From assembly GCA_031418775.1 (NCBI GenBank), contig JANOJN010000009.1, positions 1-64,000 of the forward strand: a stretch of 64,000 nt of DNA, read 5' to 3'. The notes beneath the pieces are model-generated. The model did not search any database and was not told the DNA's origin. It was given only the letters and a program-made list of their open reading frames with translations. The translations under genes were made by a program, and so were the position numbers. Each line of letters opens with the position of its first letter. Within the stretch, counting starts at the first letter, position 1. Positions 37,101 through 44,668 of the stretch are shown here, piece by piece. Source of the DNA: JANLQX01 sp031418775. Its GTDB lineage: Bacteria > Actinomycetota > Acidimicrobiia > Acidimicrobiales > JANYDT01.

Positions 37101-37193
37101 GAGTTGACCGAGTAGACGCGGTCGTACGAGACCGTTCGACGGCGCCGGTTCCGAGGTTCCCGGACTCAGCCCCAACGCATTTTGGTAGACCAT
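34170..37193 (-). CDS. Large regulator: MalT-like NTPase with SARP/BTAD C-terminal domain
   Basis: About 1007 residues. An AAA-like NTPase domain has Walker A APAGSGKST (about 50) and FLIVDDLHVIED (about 125); a helical TPR-like middle follows; the last 250 residues form a SARP-type OmpR winged helix (VFGGFHLVLDGEVID, LRILVVRSGEW) plus a bacterial transcriptional activator domain (HRFVAAVKQADAARRSG). The start is the ATG at 37193 or the GTG at 37199. It lies beside a LuxR-type regulator and within the eCIS locus, so it probably controls injection-system expression. Confidence 0.82.
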   Translation of the reverse strand: MVYQNALGLSPGTSEPAPSNGLVRPRLLGQLDSLERKTVGLVVAPAGSGKSTLIRQFAFLRTSSSQVLQLSPADVRPGVFLASLLRRCGPAERHIESGRTDEALAQDIVDALTIAAGRADQFLIVDDLHVIEDTPALALFGEILARLPRNIRTLIGSRCVPGIDLTRFRLDEAIVEVGADDLRFRSWEMEQLFAEEYATWLPPKELSRLARATDGWAAGLKLFHLATVDRTDAERNVELERLCSSRSHTVRDYLTRNVLSSLSPDTRAFMIRTSVLGLLTPRTCDALLGSGAVAMKVGDPTAAGSLRSAAILDELDRRQLFTERRESGYRYHEVLRGHLEALLAEELSADELRRWYATAAHVLEENHSPGDAIRAFVCAGDVDGALRNLGEAGSLVGRETGWIERLPAGLVEHDPWVALVRARHLVAEGHPEQGLHAYQALIDRARTTDAGQIAAREMGELRRWIDATEQPPDPGSWLSLLRSALRRDPDNARLACARIPGVESLVAVGLIALLDGNFVAARSAFAGAVTDGLLGEVVSVGRAITQWMVTGRDPSPVIVRIRDRADRESNQWMARMLSAILLAFPEPSHEPFNVQFSEITKPAADAGDRWSPAVGKLFAGLGYALATDSVLTYEDAVGLLTEAARDFDDLGANVLGAWAEMAKLSVQIDASMSAETSTTTSTLDRHTPDRSEIARVLAKVEQVGATLPCRVLWRISDLTSSPPPSSTWSGGLADWMRSAPSQRPVSPDSAPTRGVPGSTAAARPSEVRVFGGFHLVLDGEVIDCHSLKPRARSVLRILVVRSGEWVHRDELLDALWSETLTTSSINSLHVCLTAVRRALGRHSALLRREGEAYRFDELQNHDLHRFVAAVKQADAARRSGALDRALLLIGSAIANRGDLLPDEGSPDWLVAERTALTGLVVRTCSAIAADALRDKNNSGAVMAAELGLASDPYNDELWNSLRKGLERSGRVAEAARVQQGYEHMLGDLGLLPPPVAPMSEWSYSLPL

Positions 37194-37353
37194 GGACACC
37201 GTCCTGCCCTACCGAACCCCAGTTTCACGTCGCAGCCCGACGTTGACTCTGCCCTGGTGACCGGATCCCGGTGAACCTAGCAAAGGGAACACCTCCCCGC
37301 TTCGGCCATGGCTCCGTCCCAATCGGACGGGATCTGCCGATGCGGGGCAGTCG

Positions 37354-37980
37354 CTAGATCAGACCCTGCCGGACTGCGTAAGCAACGGCGTGCGAGCGAT
37401 TGCGGAGGTTGAAGCGGGCTGTCATGTCGTGAAGAACGTTCTTGATGGTGCGTTGCGAGTAGCAGAGCGTTGCGGCGATCTCTGCGGTGTCGAGGCCATC
37501 GGCCACGAGCCGCAGGATCTCTGCTTCACGCTCGCTGAGACCCGAGAACGACAGACCGCGCGGATTGAGCACCTGTTGCTGAAGGTTGGCGACCTGCTTG
37601 AGAAGCCCACCGAGGAGATCGCCGGGGAGGGTGCCGTCGCCGTTGGCCGCTGCCCGAACAGCCTGAACGAGCGCGTGGGTCGTTGCTTCGCCGCGTCGCA
37701 GAAGTCCGCACGATCCAGCTTCGATGGCGGCGAGAACACCGTTCGAGTCCAGATTCGCCACAACGGCCACCACCCTCGGGACGCCGTTGCGCTGGATAGC
37801 CCGGATGACCGTGGTGGTCGCAGCGTCGATCGAGTCGCAAACCACGATCGCCACCCGTGAGTTGTCGGGAAGGCTGTCGTCCACCACATAGACGTCGGGC
37901 TGTCCGCGAAGTTGGGCGGTCACGCCGGCTTGGAGTACCGGATCATGGGCAAACACATACACCGGGATACGTTCGATCAT
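37354..37980 (-). CDS. LuxR-type regulator with atypical receiver domain
   Basis: The 208-residue protein has a response-regulator-like N-terminus (VYVFAHDPVLQAGV, VVCDSIDAATT) in which the usual acidic pair and phosphoacceptor context are poorly kept, and a LuxR helix-turn-helix (LSEREAEILRLVADGLDTAEIAATL, best read in two halves: LSEREAEILRLVADG and IAATLCYSQRTIKNVLHDM). GAGGAG sits 7 bases before the ATG at 37980, setting the start. No kinase gene is adjacent. Regulators of this kind accompany actinobacterial eCIS loci (from memory). Confidence 0.85.
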   Translation of the reverse strand: MIERIPVYVFAHDPVLQAGVTAQLRGQPDVYVVDDSLPDNSRVAIVVCDSIDAATTTVIRAIQRNGVPRVVAVVANLDSNGVLAAIEAGSCGLLRRGEATTHALVQAVRAAANGDGTLPGDLLGGLLKQVANLQQQVLNPRGLSFSGLSEREAEILRLVADGLDTAEIAATLCYSQRTIKNVLHDMTARFNLRNRSHAVAYAVRQGLI

Positions 37981-38182
37981 CGTTTCGCTCCTCGAGAAGG
38001 ACCGGACGTTCCGTTTCGGCCGGTCGTATCTGAAGCATGCCGGCATCCGCTTTACGGGCACTTTTCCAGGGCTTAACGGCTGCCCCGATCGATTCATCGT
38101 TTCACGAAGGGGCAATCCGATCTGCCCCGTGGTACGCGCCCGAACCCCAGGCCAGGTGAACGAGCGGGCCTACGCTCATGGG

Positions 38183-39472
38183 ATGTCTGCTAGCGCGTCC
38201 CTCTCAGCGACCCGACTCGAGATCGTCCCCGGTGGACGTGGTTCTCTCCTCGTGACGGTGCGCAACACCGGCTCCGTCGTTGATGAATTCACCCTCTCGG
38301 TTCTTGGCGCGGCGGCCCTGTGGGCGACCGTGACACCTCCGGTGATTCCGCTGTTCCCGGGCGCGGAAGGAACCGCCGAGATCACCTTCGCGGTGCCGCT
38401 CGATTCGCGGGTGGCGACCGGCGACATCGACGTTGCCGTCAAGGTGACGTCGAAAGAGGATCCCGACGGTTCAACCGTTGAGGAAGCCGTCCTCTCGATC
38501 GGATCGTTCGATGACGTCTACGCAGAACTCGTGCCGCGCACGTCGCACGGATCGCGCTCCGGCCACACCGAACTGGCGATCGACAACCGCGGAAACGCTC
38601 GGCTCGACGCGTCGCTCTCCGCATCCGACGCCGACGGCCTTCTCACGTTCGAACTCGACCCTCCGGGTCTGGTGGTCGATCCGGGCAAGGCGAACTTCGC
38701 CCGAGTCAACATCAAGCCGGTCAAGCGATTCCTCCGCGGCCCGGAGAAGACCATCCCGTTCAAGGTCCAGGCGAAGACGACGGGCGTGGGCACCCTCCAG
38801 GCTGACGGCATGTTCATCCAACGGCCGGTACTTCCGCGTTGGCTGCTACGCCTGCTGATGCTTCTCCTGCTGGGCCTTCTCGCCCTGTTCCTGCTCTGGC
38901 AGCTTGCCTTCAAGCCCGTCATCCGTTCCACCGCCCGCGAAGCGGCGAAGGCGAACGTCCAAGAAGCTGCGTCCGACGCCGCGAAGCAGACCGCGGAAGC
39001 GCTCGGCGCCGCGCCCGCCAAGCCAGCGGGCAGTGGCGACGAAGCCGACTCCGGCGGAGCCACCAAGACGACCAAGCCGGCCGATGCCGGCGCTTCCGAC
39101 GACGGTTCCGGTGGCGGCGACGACGGGCGCGGTGGCGTGAGCGCCGACAAGCGACTCGAGGTCGAGGCCGCTCCCGGCGCAACGGCCAGCGGAACGTGGG
39201 CCCCTGCGCCGGACGAGAAAACCCAGTTCAACCTCACCGACATCGTCCTGCAGAACCCGAAAGGTGATGTCGGCCTTCTCCGCATCAAACGTGGCGACGA
39301 TGTCCTTCTCGAATCCGCCCTCGAGAACTTCCGTGACCTCGACTTCCACTTCGTCGCTCCCTACGTGTTCAAAGGCCAGGAGTTGAAGGTCGAAGTGGAA
39401 TGCAAGAACGCCGAGCCGGCCGGCGCTTGCAAGGCGGCCGCGACACTGACAGGTTTCGTGAAGAAGGCCTGA
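38183..39472 (+). CDS. Single-pass membrane protein with N-terminal Ig-like domains, eCIS-associated
   Basis: The 429-residue protein has no signal peptide. Residues 1-215 look like two Ig-like beta domains (PGGRGSLLVTVRNTGSVVDE; PGKANFARVNIKP), then one strong helix (about 219-241, LLRLLMLLLLGLLALFLLW), an alanine/glycine/aspartate-rich linker (250-345) and a C-terminal beta domain (345-429) with two cysteines. The Ig part would be cytoplasmic and the C-terminus outside. Adjacent to the eCIS gene set and 1 base before the next gene, it may anchor or receive the apparatus at the membrane. I know of similar proteins labelled hydrolytic in actinobacterial loci, without evidence of hydrolysis. 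Confidence 0.7.
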   Translation: MSASASLSATRLEIVPGGRGSLLVTVRNTGSVVDEFTLSVLGAAALWATVTPPVIPLFPGAEGTAEITFAVPLDSRVATGDIDVAVKVTSKEDPDGSTVEEAVLSIGSFDDVYAELVPRTSHGSRSGHTELAIDNRGNARLDASLSASDADGLLTFELDPPGLVVDPGKANFARVNIKPVKRFLRGPEKTIPFKVQAKTTGVGTLQADGMFIQRPVLPRWLLRLLMLLLLGLLALFLLWQLAFKPVIRSTAREAAKANVQEAASDAAKQTAEALGAAPAKPAGSGDEADSGGATKTTKPADAGASDDGSGGGDDGRGGVSADKRLEVEAAPGATASGTWAPAPDEKTQFNLTDIVLQNPKGDVGLLRIKRGDDVLLESALENFRDLDFHFVAPYVFKGQELKVEVECKNAEPAGACKAAATLTGFVKKA

Positions 39473-39473
39473 T

Positions 39474-41177
39474 TTGGTTTCCCATTCGCCCCAACCTGCG
39501 GCGGAAACACCGGCACCGCAGGCGAAACCGGAGTCAGCGGGTCAGCTGCGAGGTTCGAGCACGACGTTTCGTGGTGCTCGAAGAGGACGGTCGGCGGCGC
39601 TGTTCGACTCCTCGACGGTCACGGATCTACAACGGTCGATCGGGAACCGCGAAGTGACCAAACTTCTGCGCTCCGTCGAAGGCTCTAGCCGTGGACGTGC
39701 CGTGGCAACACTCCAGCGGTCCCCGGCGCAGCGAACAACAGTCCAACGGGCCACGCCCCAGGAACTGCAGGACGTCGTCGACCTGATGCCGATCAATCCA
39801 GCGATCGACAACCTGTGCTCGGTGGTCGAGTCGGAATGCACGCAGTGGACGTCGTGGCGATCGAAGCTTTCGGGTCCGGTACCCGGTGGCGCCGCTTTCG
39901 AGGCCATGACCGAGTTCAAGACGAAGATCCGGGCGTTGGGCTTTGACTGGACCGATGCCCGCATTCAACGAACCCTCCGACGCAGGGTGGCCGGCAACAA
40001 CAAGCAACTGCTCACCGAGATGTGCAGCTTTGCGATCGGGACCGGGACATCATCGAAAGGTGACTCGATTGCGCTGGCCGGTGCATTCGGTGCCACCGCA
40101 AAGCTGCTCAACCACCGCTACACCCTGAAGATCGGCTACTCGATCGGCGTCAAGGGCAAGATCGGTATCGGCGTCGGTTACACCTACCGGTCGGCCGGCA
40201 TCTTCTACGAGAACGACTTCGGCATGAAATACAACAAGCCGCTCAACATGCGCAGCCTCGTGGCCAGTCTCGGTCCGGGTGCCGAAGCGAAGATCAAGGG
40301 AGGGAAGGAACTGGCGAGCGTCGGCGCTGTCGGCCTCGATGGCAGTGGTTCGATCTCCACGGTGAGCTACTGGGAACCGTCGGATTGGGAGACCGACTTC
40401 ACCGTCACCAAGGTCGCCGGTGGGGCGCAGGCCGGACTGAAGTTCGAGGCAAAGCTCCTCGAGGTGGTTCGCGTGACGTCGGACAAACACGGTCCTCAGT
40501 TGTTCAACCTGATGGAGGGACAAACGGTCGCCACCGAAGCAAGCGGAGAGCTGGGCGTCGGGGTGGGTGCCGGCGTGGATCTCGAGAAGGGGAAGATGGT
40601 CGGCGGCGACGACGTCGGCAAGGTGACCGTCGAAACACCCGCCATGGAAAAGGCCAAAGAGATCGCCCAGAAGAACGGCCTCGTCGCTCCGGACAAGCCC
40701 GGCAAGCAATTCATGGTGATCGGAGCGACCGTGCTCACGTTCGACACGGGCAATTCGTTCCCGATCGGCAACGATCAGACCGTCGTCCTTCCGAAATTCG
40801 CCGCATTCATCAACGCGTGGGCCCAGAAGAATCCGGGCGGCACGTTGAAAGTCGACATCGTCGGGTCCTCGAGTCCACGCTGGCGACATCCCAAGAAAGG
40901 CCAAATCGCCGACAACCTCAATCAGCAGCTCTCGCAGACGCGTGCTGACGTCGTGAAGGAGCTTCTGAACGGCTACCTTGCCGAGCTGAACGGCGTGTCG
41001 TGCGAGGTCACTACGGTCGGATGCCCCGGTCCCGTCATGAACATGGACGATGCGCAGGCGAAGGGGCGCGGCAGTCTCAACGCCAAGGCCGAAGGCGCCG
41101 ATCCCGACGCGAATGATGCGAAATACCGGACTGTCTCGCTGACGGCATCCGGGAAAGAGGCGGACGAGGGACCGTGA
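39474..41177 (+). CDS. Candidate eCIS cargo protein with N-terminal GN-motif segment and OmpA-like C-terminus
   Basis: The 567-residue product uses a TTG start one base after the previous stop. The N-terminus is disordered (about 1-95) and contains DLQRSIGNREVTKLLRS (51-67), AVATLQRSPAQ and VQRAT, a type of segment found in eCIS-associated proteins. A middle region (190-380) is rich in glycine and beta-strand (GKIGIGVGYTYRS), and about 405-560 resembles a degenerate OmpA/MotB domain (FDTGNSFPIGND, LNQQLSQTRADVVKELLNG). No signal peptide. It shares the GN motif with the genes at 55402 and 55860. Its action is unknown. Confidence 0.65.
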   Translation: MVSHSPQPAAETPAPQAKPESAGQLRGSSTTFRGARRGRSAALFDSSTVTDLQRSIGNREVTKLLRSVEGSSRGRAVATLQRSPAQRTTVQRATPQELQDVVDLMPINPAIDNLCSVVESECTQWTSWRSKLSGPVPGGAAFEAMTEFKTKIRALGFDWTDARIQRTLRRRVAGNNKQLLTEMCSFAIGTGTSSKGDSIALAGAFGATAKLLNHRYTLKIGYSIGVKGKIGIGVGYTYRSAGIFYENDFGMKYNKPLNMRSLVASLGPGAEAKIKGGKELASVGAVGLDGSGSISTVSYWEPSDWETDFTVTKVAGGAQAGLKFEAKLLEVVRVTSDKHGPQLFNLMEGQTVATEASGELGVGVGAGVDLEKGKMVGGDDVGKVTVETPAMEKAKEIAQKNGLVAPDKPGKQFMVIGATVLTFDTGNSFPIGNDQTVVLPKFAAFINAWAQKNPGGTLKVDIVGSSSPRWRHPKKGQIADNLNQQLSQTRADVVKELLNGYLAELNGVSCEVTTVGCPGPVMNMDDAQAKGRGSLNAKAEGADPDANDAKYRTVSLTASGKEADEGP

Positions 41178-41191
41178 CCTCCGGCTTCGTC

Positions 41192-43903
41192 CTATAAGGG
41201 TTTCGGACGCTTTCGCTGGAACTGCACTTCGGCGAATGCGACACCTCCGCCGGTCCCATAGACCGATCTCACTTGGAACTGGATCGACGTCACGCCCCGC
41301 GCTTTGAGGCCTACGGTCTTGAAGCCCGGCTTGTCGTCGAAGCGCACCTGCTTCGTCGGCTCACATCGTGACGCGCAGGCGATGACGAGTTGCACTTCGC
41401 GCGGACGCGGTGAGGCGACAACGTCCGAACCGCCGTTTCCGGGAGCAATGCGGACGCGCTCGAGGTCGACCGGTTCGGGAAAGGTGACCGTGAAGCCCTG
41501 ATCGACACCGTCGGCTGTAGGCGCCGATGTCCAGGCCGTCTCGAGGTTGTCGTCGACGAGGAACATACCGCCCTCAGCTGTCGACGTCGTCGTGAGCGAC
41601 GGGGCCGCAAGCGTTTCGAAGTCATCACCGAGCTTGCGCTTCTGGAAGAACTCCATCTCCGTTATCGCCACGCCTTTGCCCTTGCCCTCGGCCGCGGGAT
41701 AGACCGCCGTGATCACGAACTCGACCGTTGAAACCTGCTTGCCCTTCACATCGAGGGTCTGCGGTTGGTCGATGTCCTTCACCGCGACGGTCTTTGCGTT
41801 TTCCGGATCGCCATTCACCGTCACTCTGATCTCGCTGGGCCGAGGTTGGCTCACGAAGCCAGTTCCAGGTTCGCTGCTGCCCGACACGCCGGAGGTCATC
41901 AGCATCTTCCCGAGATCGAACGGCTTGTCGAACTTCACCGTGACCTTGCTGCCCACTCCTCCAGTGGGGCTCGGCGCGGCCGACCAGAAGGTGTTGTTGC
42001 CGTTGTCGATCAACAGTCCGGCGGCGTGATCCGGCGACGAGGATGTGGCGCTCGCCGACGATGCCCGAACCGGGTCGTACACCGGCTTGGCGAACTCGCG
42101 GACCTTGTTCAGAACGGTCTGGCGAACGTTCGGAAGACGGAGCTTCTGACGGATCGGTTCAACGCCGAAACCAAGCATCGCGACCACACCCAGCATCGCC
42201 CCAACACGCAACAGCTTCGCGTTGAGACGAAACCAAGCGACTCGTGTTCTGGTCGCGAGACCTGCGCCCGCTCCGGCGGACCCGGCCTTCGGGCGATGCC
42301 CGGCTTCGAACGTCTTCGGTTTTCGGGAGATCTTGCGGCGAAGACGAGCGAAGAATCCGAGCTTTGCCACCACTGCCTCGGCGAGCGTCGTTCCGCAGCG
42401 GCGGCAGAACTTTCGACTCGGGGGGTTGCCGGTCCCGCACTGTCCACAGACGAGGTCGCCGGGGTTCAGATCCCTTGCCGCGGACCTCTTCGGTGCGGGG
42501 CGGGCCTTCTCGGACCCGGGCAGCTGTGCGCCGGGCTGTTCGCCACCCCCTGTCGCGTCGACCTTCGGGGCCTCCGACGACTTGGCCTTCGGTTTCGCCG
42601 CAGAGGGGACGGTCCCACCCACTGCTGTCGATACGACTGTTGTCGGTGTTGGTTTCGCCACGAGTGCCGATGCTCTGCGCAGCGCTTCTTCTCTTGCGCG
42701 CACTGCGGCATCGGCTCCGGCCTGCTGACGTGTCTGCTCAGCTTCGGCACGCGCCCTGGCCGCTGCGGCTTCCGCACGGAGACGCATCGCCTCGGCCTCC
42801 GCCGTCTTCGCCTGCGCGTCTGCCTCGGCCTTCGCCCGGATGGCGTTCGCTTCGGCTTCAGCATCCGCCGTTCGGCGCGCTGCCGCGGCATCCGCCTCCG
42901 CCCTGCGAGCCGCTTCGGCACGTGCCCGTGCACCGTCGAGATCGGCCTGCGCCTTCGCGCTGGCGATCAACTGTTCGGCGTTTCGGCCCTCGGCTTCGCT
43001 CCGCAAACGGGCCGATTCGGCTCGCGCTGCGGCAGCCTCGGCGCGTGCCTTCGCCATTTCCTCCTGAGCAATCGCCGTCGCCGCCTCAGCCTCCCCGCGA
43101 ACCCTCAACGCATCAGCATCAGCCGCCTCACGAGCAGCGATCGCAGCAGCGATCGCGTCTTGTTCCTGCGCTGCGCGCAACGCTGCCGCAGCAGCAGCGC
43201 TTGCCGCGATCGACAGCCGCTCCTCGGCCTCACGGCGAACAGCTTCGGCCTCTGCCTCACGCTGATTCGCCGCCTCGGCTGCGTCGGCTGCCGCACGTGC
43301 TTCTTCCTCCGCCTTCGAACGGGCGGCCGCCGCGGTGGCCTCAGCCTGGAGACGGTTCGCCTCGATTTCTTCCAACCGACGGGCCTGCTCACGCGCGACC
43401 GCATCCTCTGCCGCTTGTTCGCGACGAGCGCGTTCGGCCTGCTCCGCAACTTGTCGCTCACGCTCGTCCTCCGCCGCGGCCAATCGTGCCGCTTCGACTT
43501 CGCGCTCAGCCCGCGCCGCCGCCGCCTCTGCCTCACTTCGTTCGAGTTCCGCCTTCTCCACTGCACGCCGGGCTTCTTCTTTGGCCGCCATCGCTCGTTC
43601 CGCTTCGAGCGACGCCTGACGCTCAGCGACCACCTGATCGGCAACTGACTGGTCCGAAGCCACCTCGACCGCGATCTCCTCGCGCACGGTCTGGCGATAG
43701 TCCTCGATCGACTCTTCGTCGACGCCGAGACCTTTGCGGACTCGCTGGATGAGTGTCGGATCGGCACTCGATTCGGAAGACGCCGTCGGCGTGGTGACCG
43801 CCTCTTCGGGCTTGGCGCCCACCCATTCGAGGAACGAACCGCACGACCCGCAGAACTGATCGTCGGTCTCGTTCTCGTGGCCGCAGTCTTTGCAGATGAT
43901 CAT
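41192..43903 (-). CDS. Zinc-ribbon, long coiled-coil, single-pass membrane protein with two discoidin-like domains
   Basis: The 903-residue protein has a zinc ribbon (Cys 4, 7, 18, 21), an unbroken Ala/Glu/Arg coiled coil (about 70-410), a linker, a second zinc ribbon (Cys 485, 488, 499, 502), a basic patch, a membrane helix (about 565-580) and two beta-sandwich domains (about 610-760 and 770-900) with the FWSAAP and AWTSAP signatures of discoidin or NADase-type glycan-binding folds. The start at 43903 is set by AGAGGGA upstream. The coil would lie in the cytoplasm and the sandwiches outside. The layout recalls the membrane-docking protein CisA of Streptomyces contractile systems (from memory), so it may recruit the particle to the membrane. 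Confidence 0.75.
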   Translation of the reverse strand: MIICKDCGHENETDDQFCGSCGSFLEWVGAKPEEAVTTPTASSESSADPTLIQRVRKGLGVDEESIEDYRQTVREEIAVEVASDQSVADQVVAERQASLEAERAMAAKEEARRAVEKAELERSEAEAAAARAEREVEAARLAAAEDERERQVAEQAERARREQAAEDAVAREQARRLEEIEANRLQAEATAAAARSKAEEEARAAADAAEAANQREAEAEAVRREAEERLSIAASAAAAAALRAAQEQDAIAAAIAAREAADADALRVRGEAEAATAIAQEEMAKARAEAAAARAESARLRSEAEGRNAEQLIASAKAQADLDGARARAEAARRAEADAAAARRTADAEAEANAIRAKAEADAQAKTAEAEAMRLRAEAAAARARAEAEQTRQQAGADAAVRAREEALRRASALVAKPTPTTVVSTAVGGTVPSAAKPKAKSSEAPKVDATGGGEQPGAQLPGSEKARPAPKRSAARDLNPGDLVCGQCGTGNPPSRKFCRRCGTTLAEAVVAKLGFFARLRRKISRKPKTFEAGHRPKAGSAGAGAGLATRTRVAWFRLNAKLLRVGAMLGVVAMLGFGVEPIRQKLRLPNVRQTVLNKVREFAKPVYDPVRASSASATSSSPDHAAGLLIDNGNNTFWSAAPSPTGGVGSKVTVKFDKPFDLGKMLMTSGVSGSSEPGTGFVSQPRPSEIRVTVNGDPENAKTVAVKDIDQPQTLDVKGKQVSTVEFVITAVYPAAEGKGKGVAITEMEFFQKRKLGDDFETLAAPSLTTTSTAEGGMFLVDDNLETAWTSAPTADGVDQGFTVTFPEPVDLERVRIAPGNGGSDVVASPRPREVQLVIACASRCEPTKQVRFDDKPGFKTVGLKARGVTSIQFQVRSVYGTGGGVAFAEVQFQRKRPKPL

Positions 43904-44125
43904 CGTGTCCCTCTGGTCACTTGATGGGCGGTCAACCGATTCCTGACCGTTGCTCACAAATCATGCGAACACGTCATCGTTGACCGAGACCTACCGGGAA
44001 GTCTGACGCATCCGAACGTCGCACACCATGATCTTCCCCTCGGAGACCACCGCCCGTCGAGGCCGTGAATAGTTGGCTTGCAGTGGTGAGGGGCATTTCG
44101 ATCCCGGGCTGAACGTGTCGCTGGT

Positions 44126-44668
44126 TCACCCGGCATCGACCACCTCAACAACAGCCGGAAGATGAGCGGGTCGACTCGAAGCGACTAGGTGCTCGAGGCG
44201 TGCAGTGTCGATCGGGAAAGAGTCGGTTGCCCGGACACGCACGACGAAGGCACTCGCCTCGGTACCCGGGAGGTCAGCATGCGGGGTGAGCGAATACGCC
44301 ACCGCACCGCCCTCGATCAGCTCCACCTCAGCTCCGGTGTAGAGCGACACGAGGCGTTGCATGCCCTCCGCAGTGCCACGCTTCGCGTACAGGCCGACGA
44401 TCTCGTGGACCATCGTTCGGCGGCGTTCGATCGGCCATTCACCGTCCAGGAGCAACCCGACCCAACCGCCGAGCCAATGGAGAATGTCCTCGGGCGAGAG
44501 ATCAGCGTCGAAATAGGCATCTTGGCAATCGAGCGTCAACTGGATGGGTGCCAGGACCGAGTCGAACGCTTGCGTGAAACGCATGGCGAAGTCGTTCTCC
44601 TGGTAGATCGACGGCAGGAGGCCGCCCAACGGATGCGGTGTCGCGAGATCGTCGATGGCCCCCCGCAT
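44126..44668 (-). CDS. Tail protein I-like baseplate protein (Afp12-type)
   Basis: The 180-residue protein contains LPSIYQENDFAMRFTQAFD, ILHWLGGWVGLLLDGEWP, LYAKRGTAEGMQRLV and a late HLVASSRPAH, the pattern of the phage tail protein I / TIGR02242 domain. It caps the baseplate wedge next to the J-type protein. ATG overlaps the stop of the upstream baseplate gene by one base (TGATG). It is about 180 residues, short compared with Afp12 of Serratia, so only the core domain is present. Confidence 0.85.
   Translation of the reverse strand: MRGAIDDLATPHPLGGLLPSIYQENDFAMRFTQAFDSVLAPIQLTLDCQDAYFDADLSPEDILHWLGGWVGLLLDGEWPIERRRTMVHEIVGLYAKRGTAEGMQRLVSLYTGAEVELIEGGAVAYSLTPHADLPGTEASAFVVRVRATDSFPIDTARLEHLVASSRPAHLPAVVEVVDAG

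Noticed and set aside
34170..37193. SARP regulator as marker of an antibiotic gene cluster
   Set aside because: No biosynthetic enzymes (PKS, NRPS, tailoring) are near; the neighbours are injection-system genes.
42700..43600. Repetitive DNA that might be a CRISPR or tandem repeat array
   Set aside because: The periodicity comes from alanine/glutamate/arginine codons of the coiled coil; there are no equal spacers or exact repeats.
41765..43752. Long plus-strand open frames (about 500-630 codons)
   Set aside because: They lie antisense to the Ala/Glu-rich coiled coil; GC-rich repetitive codons create long open frames, and the products are arginine/proline nonsense with no domain.
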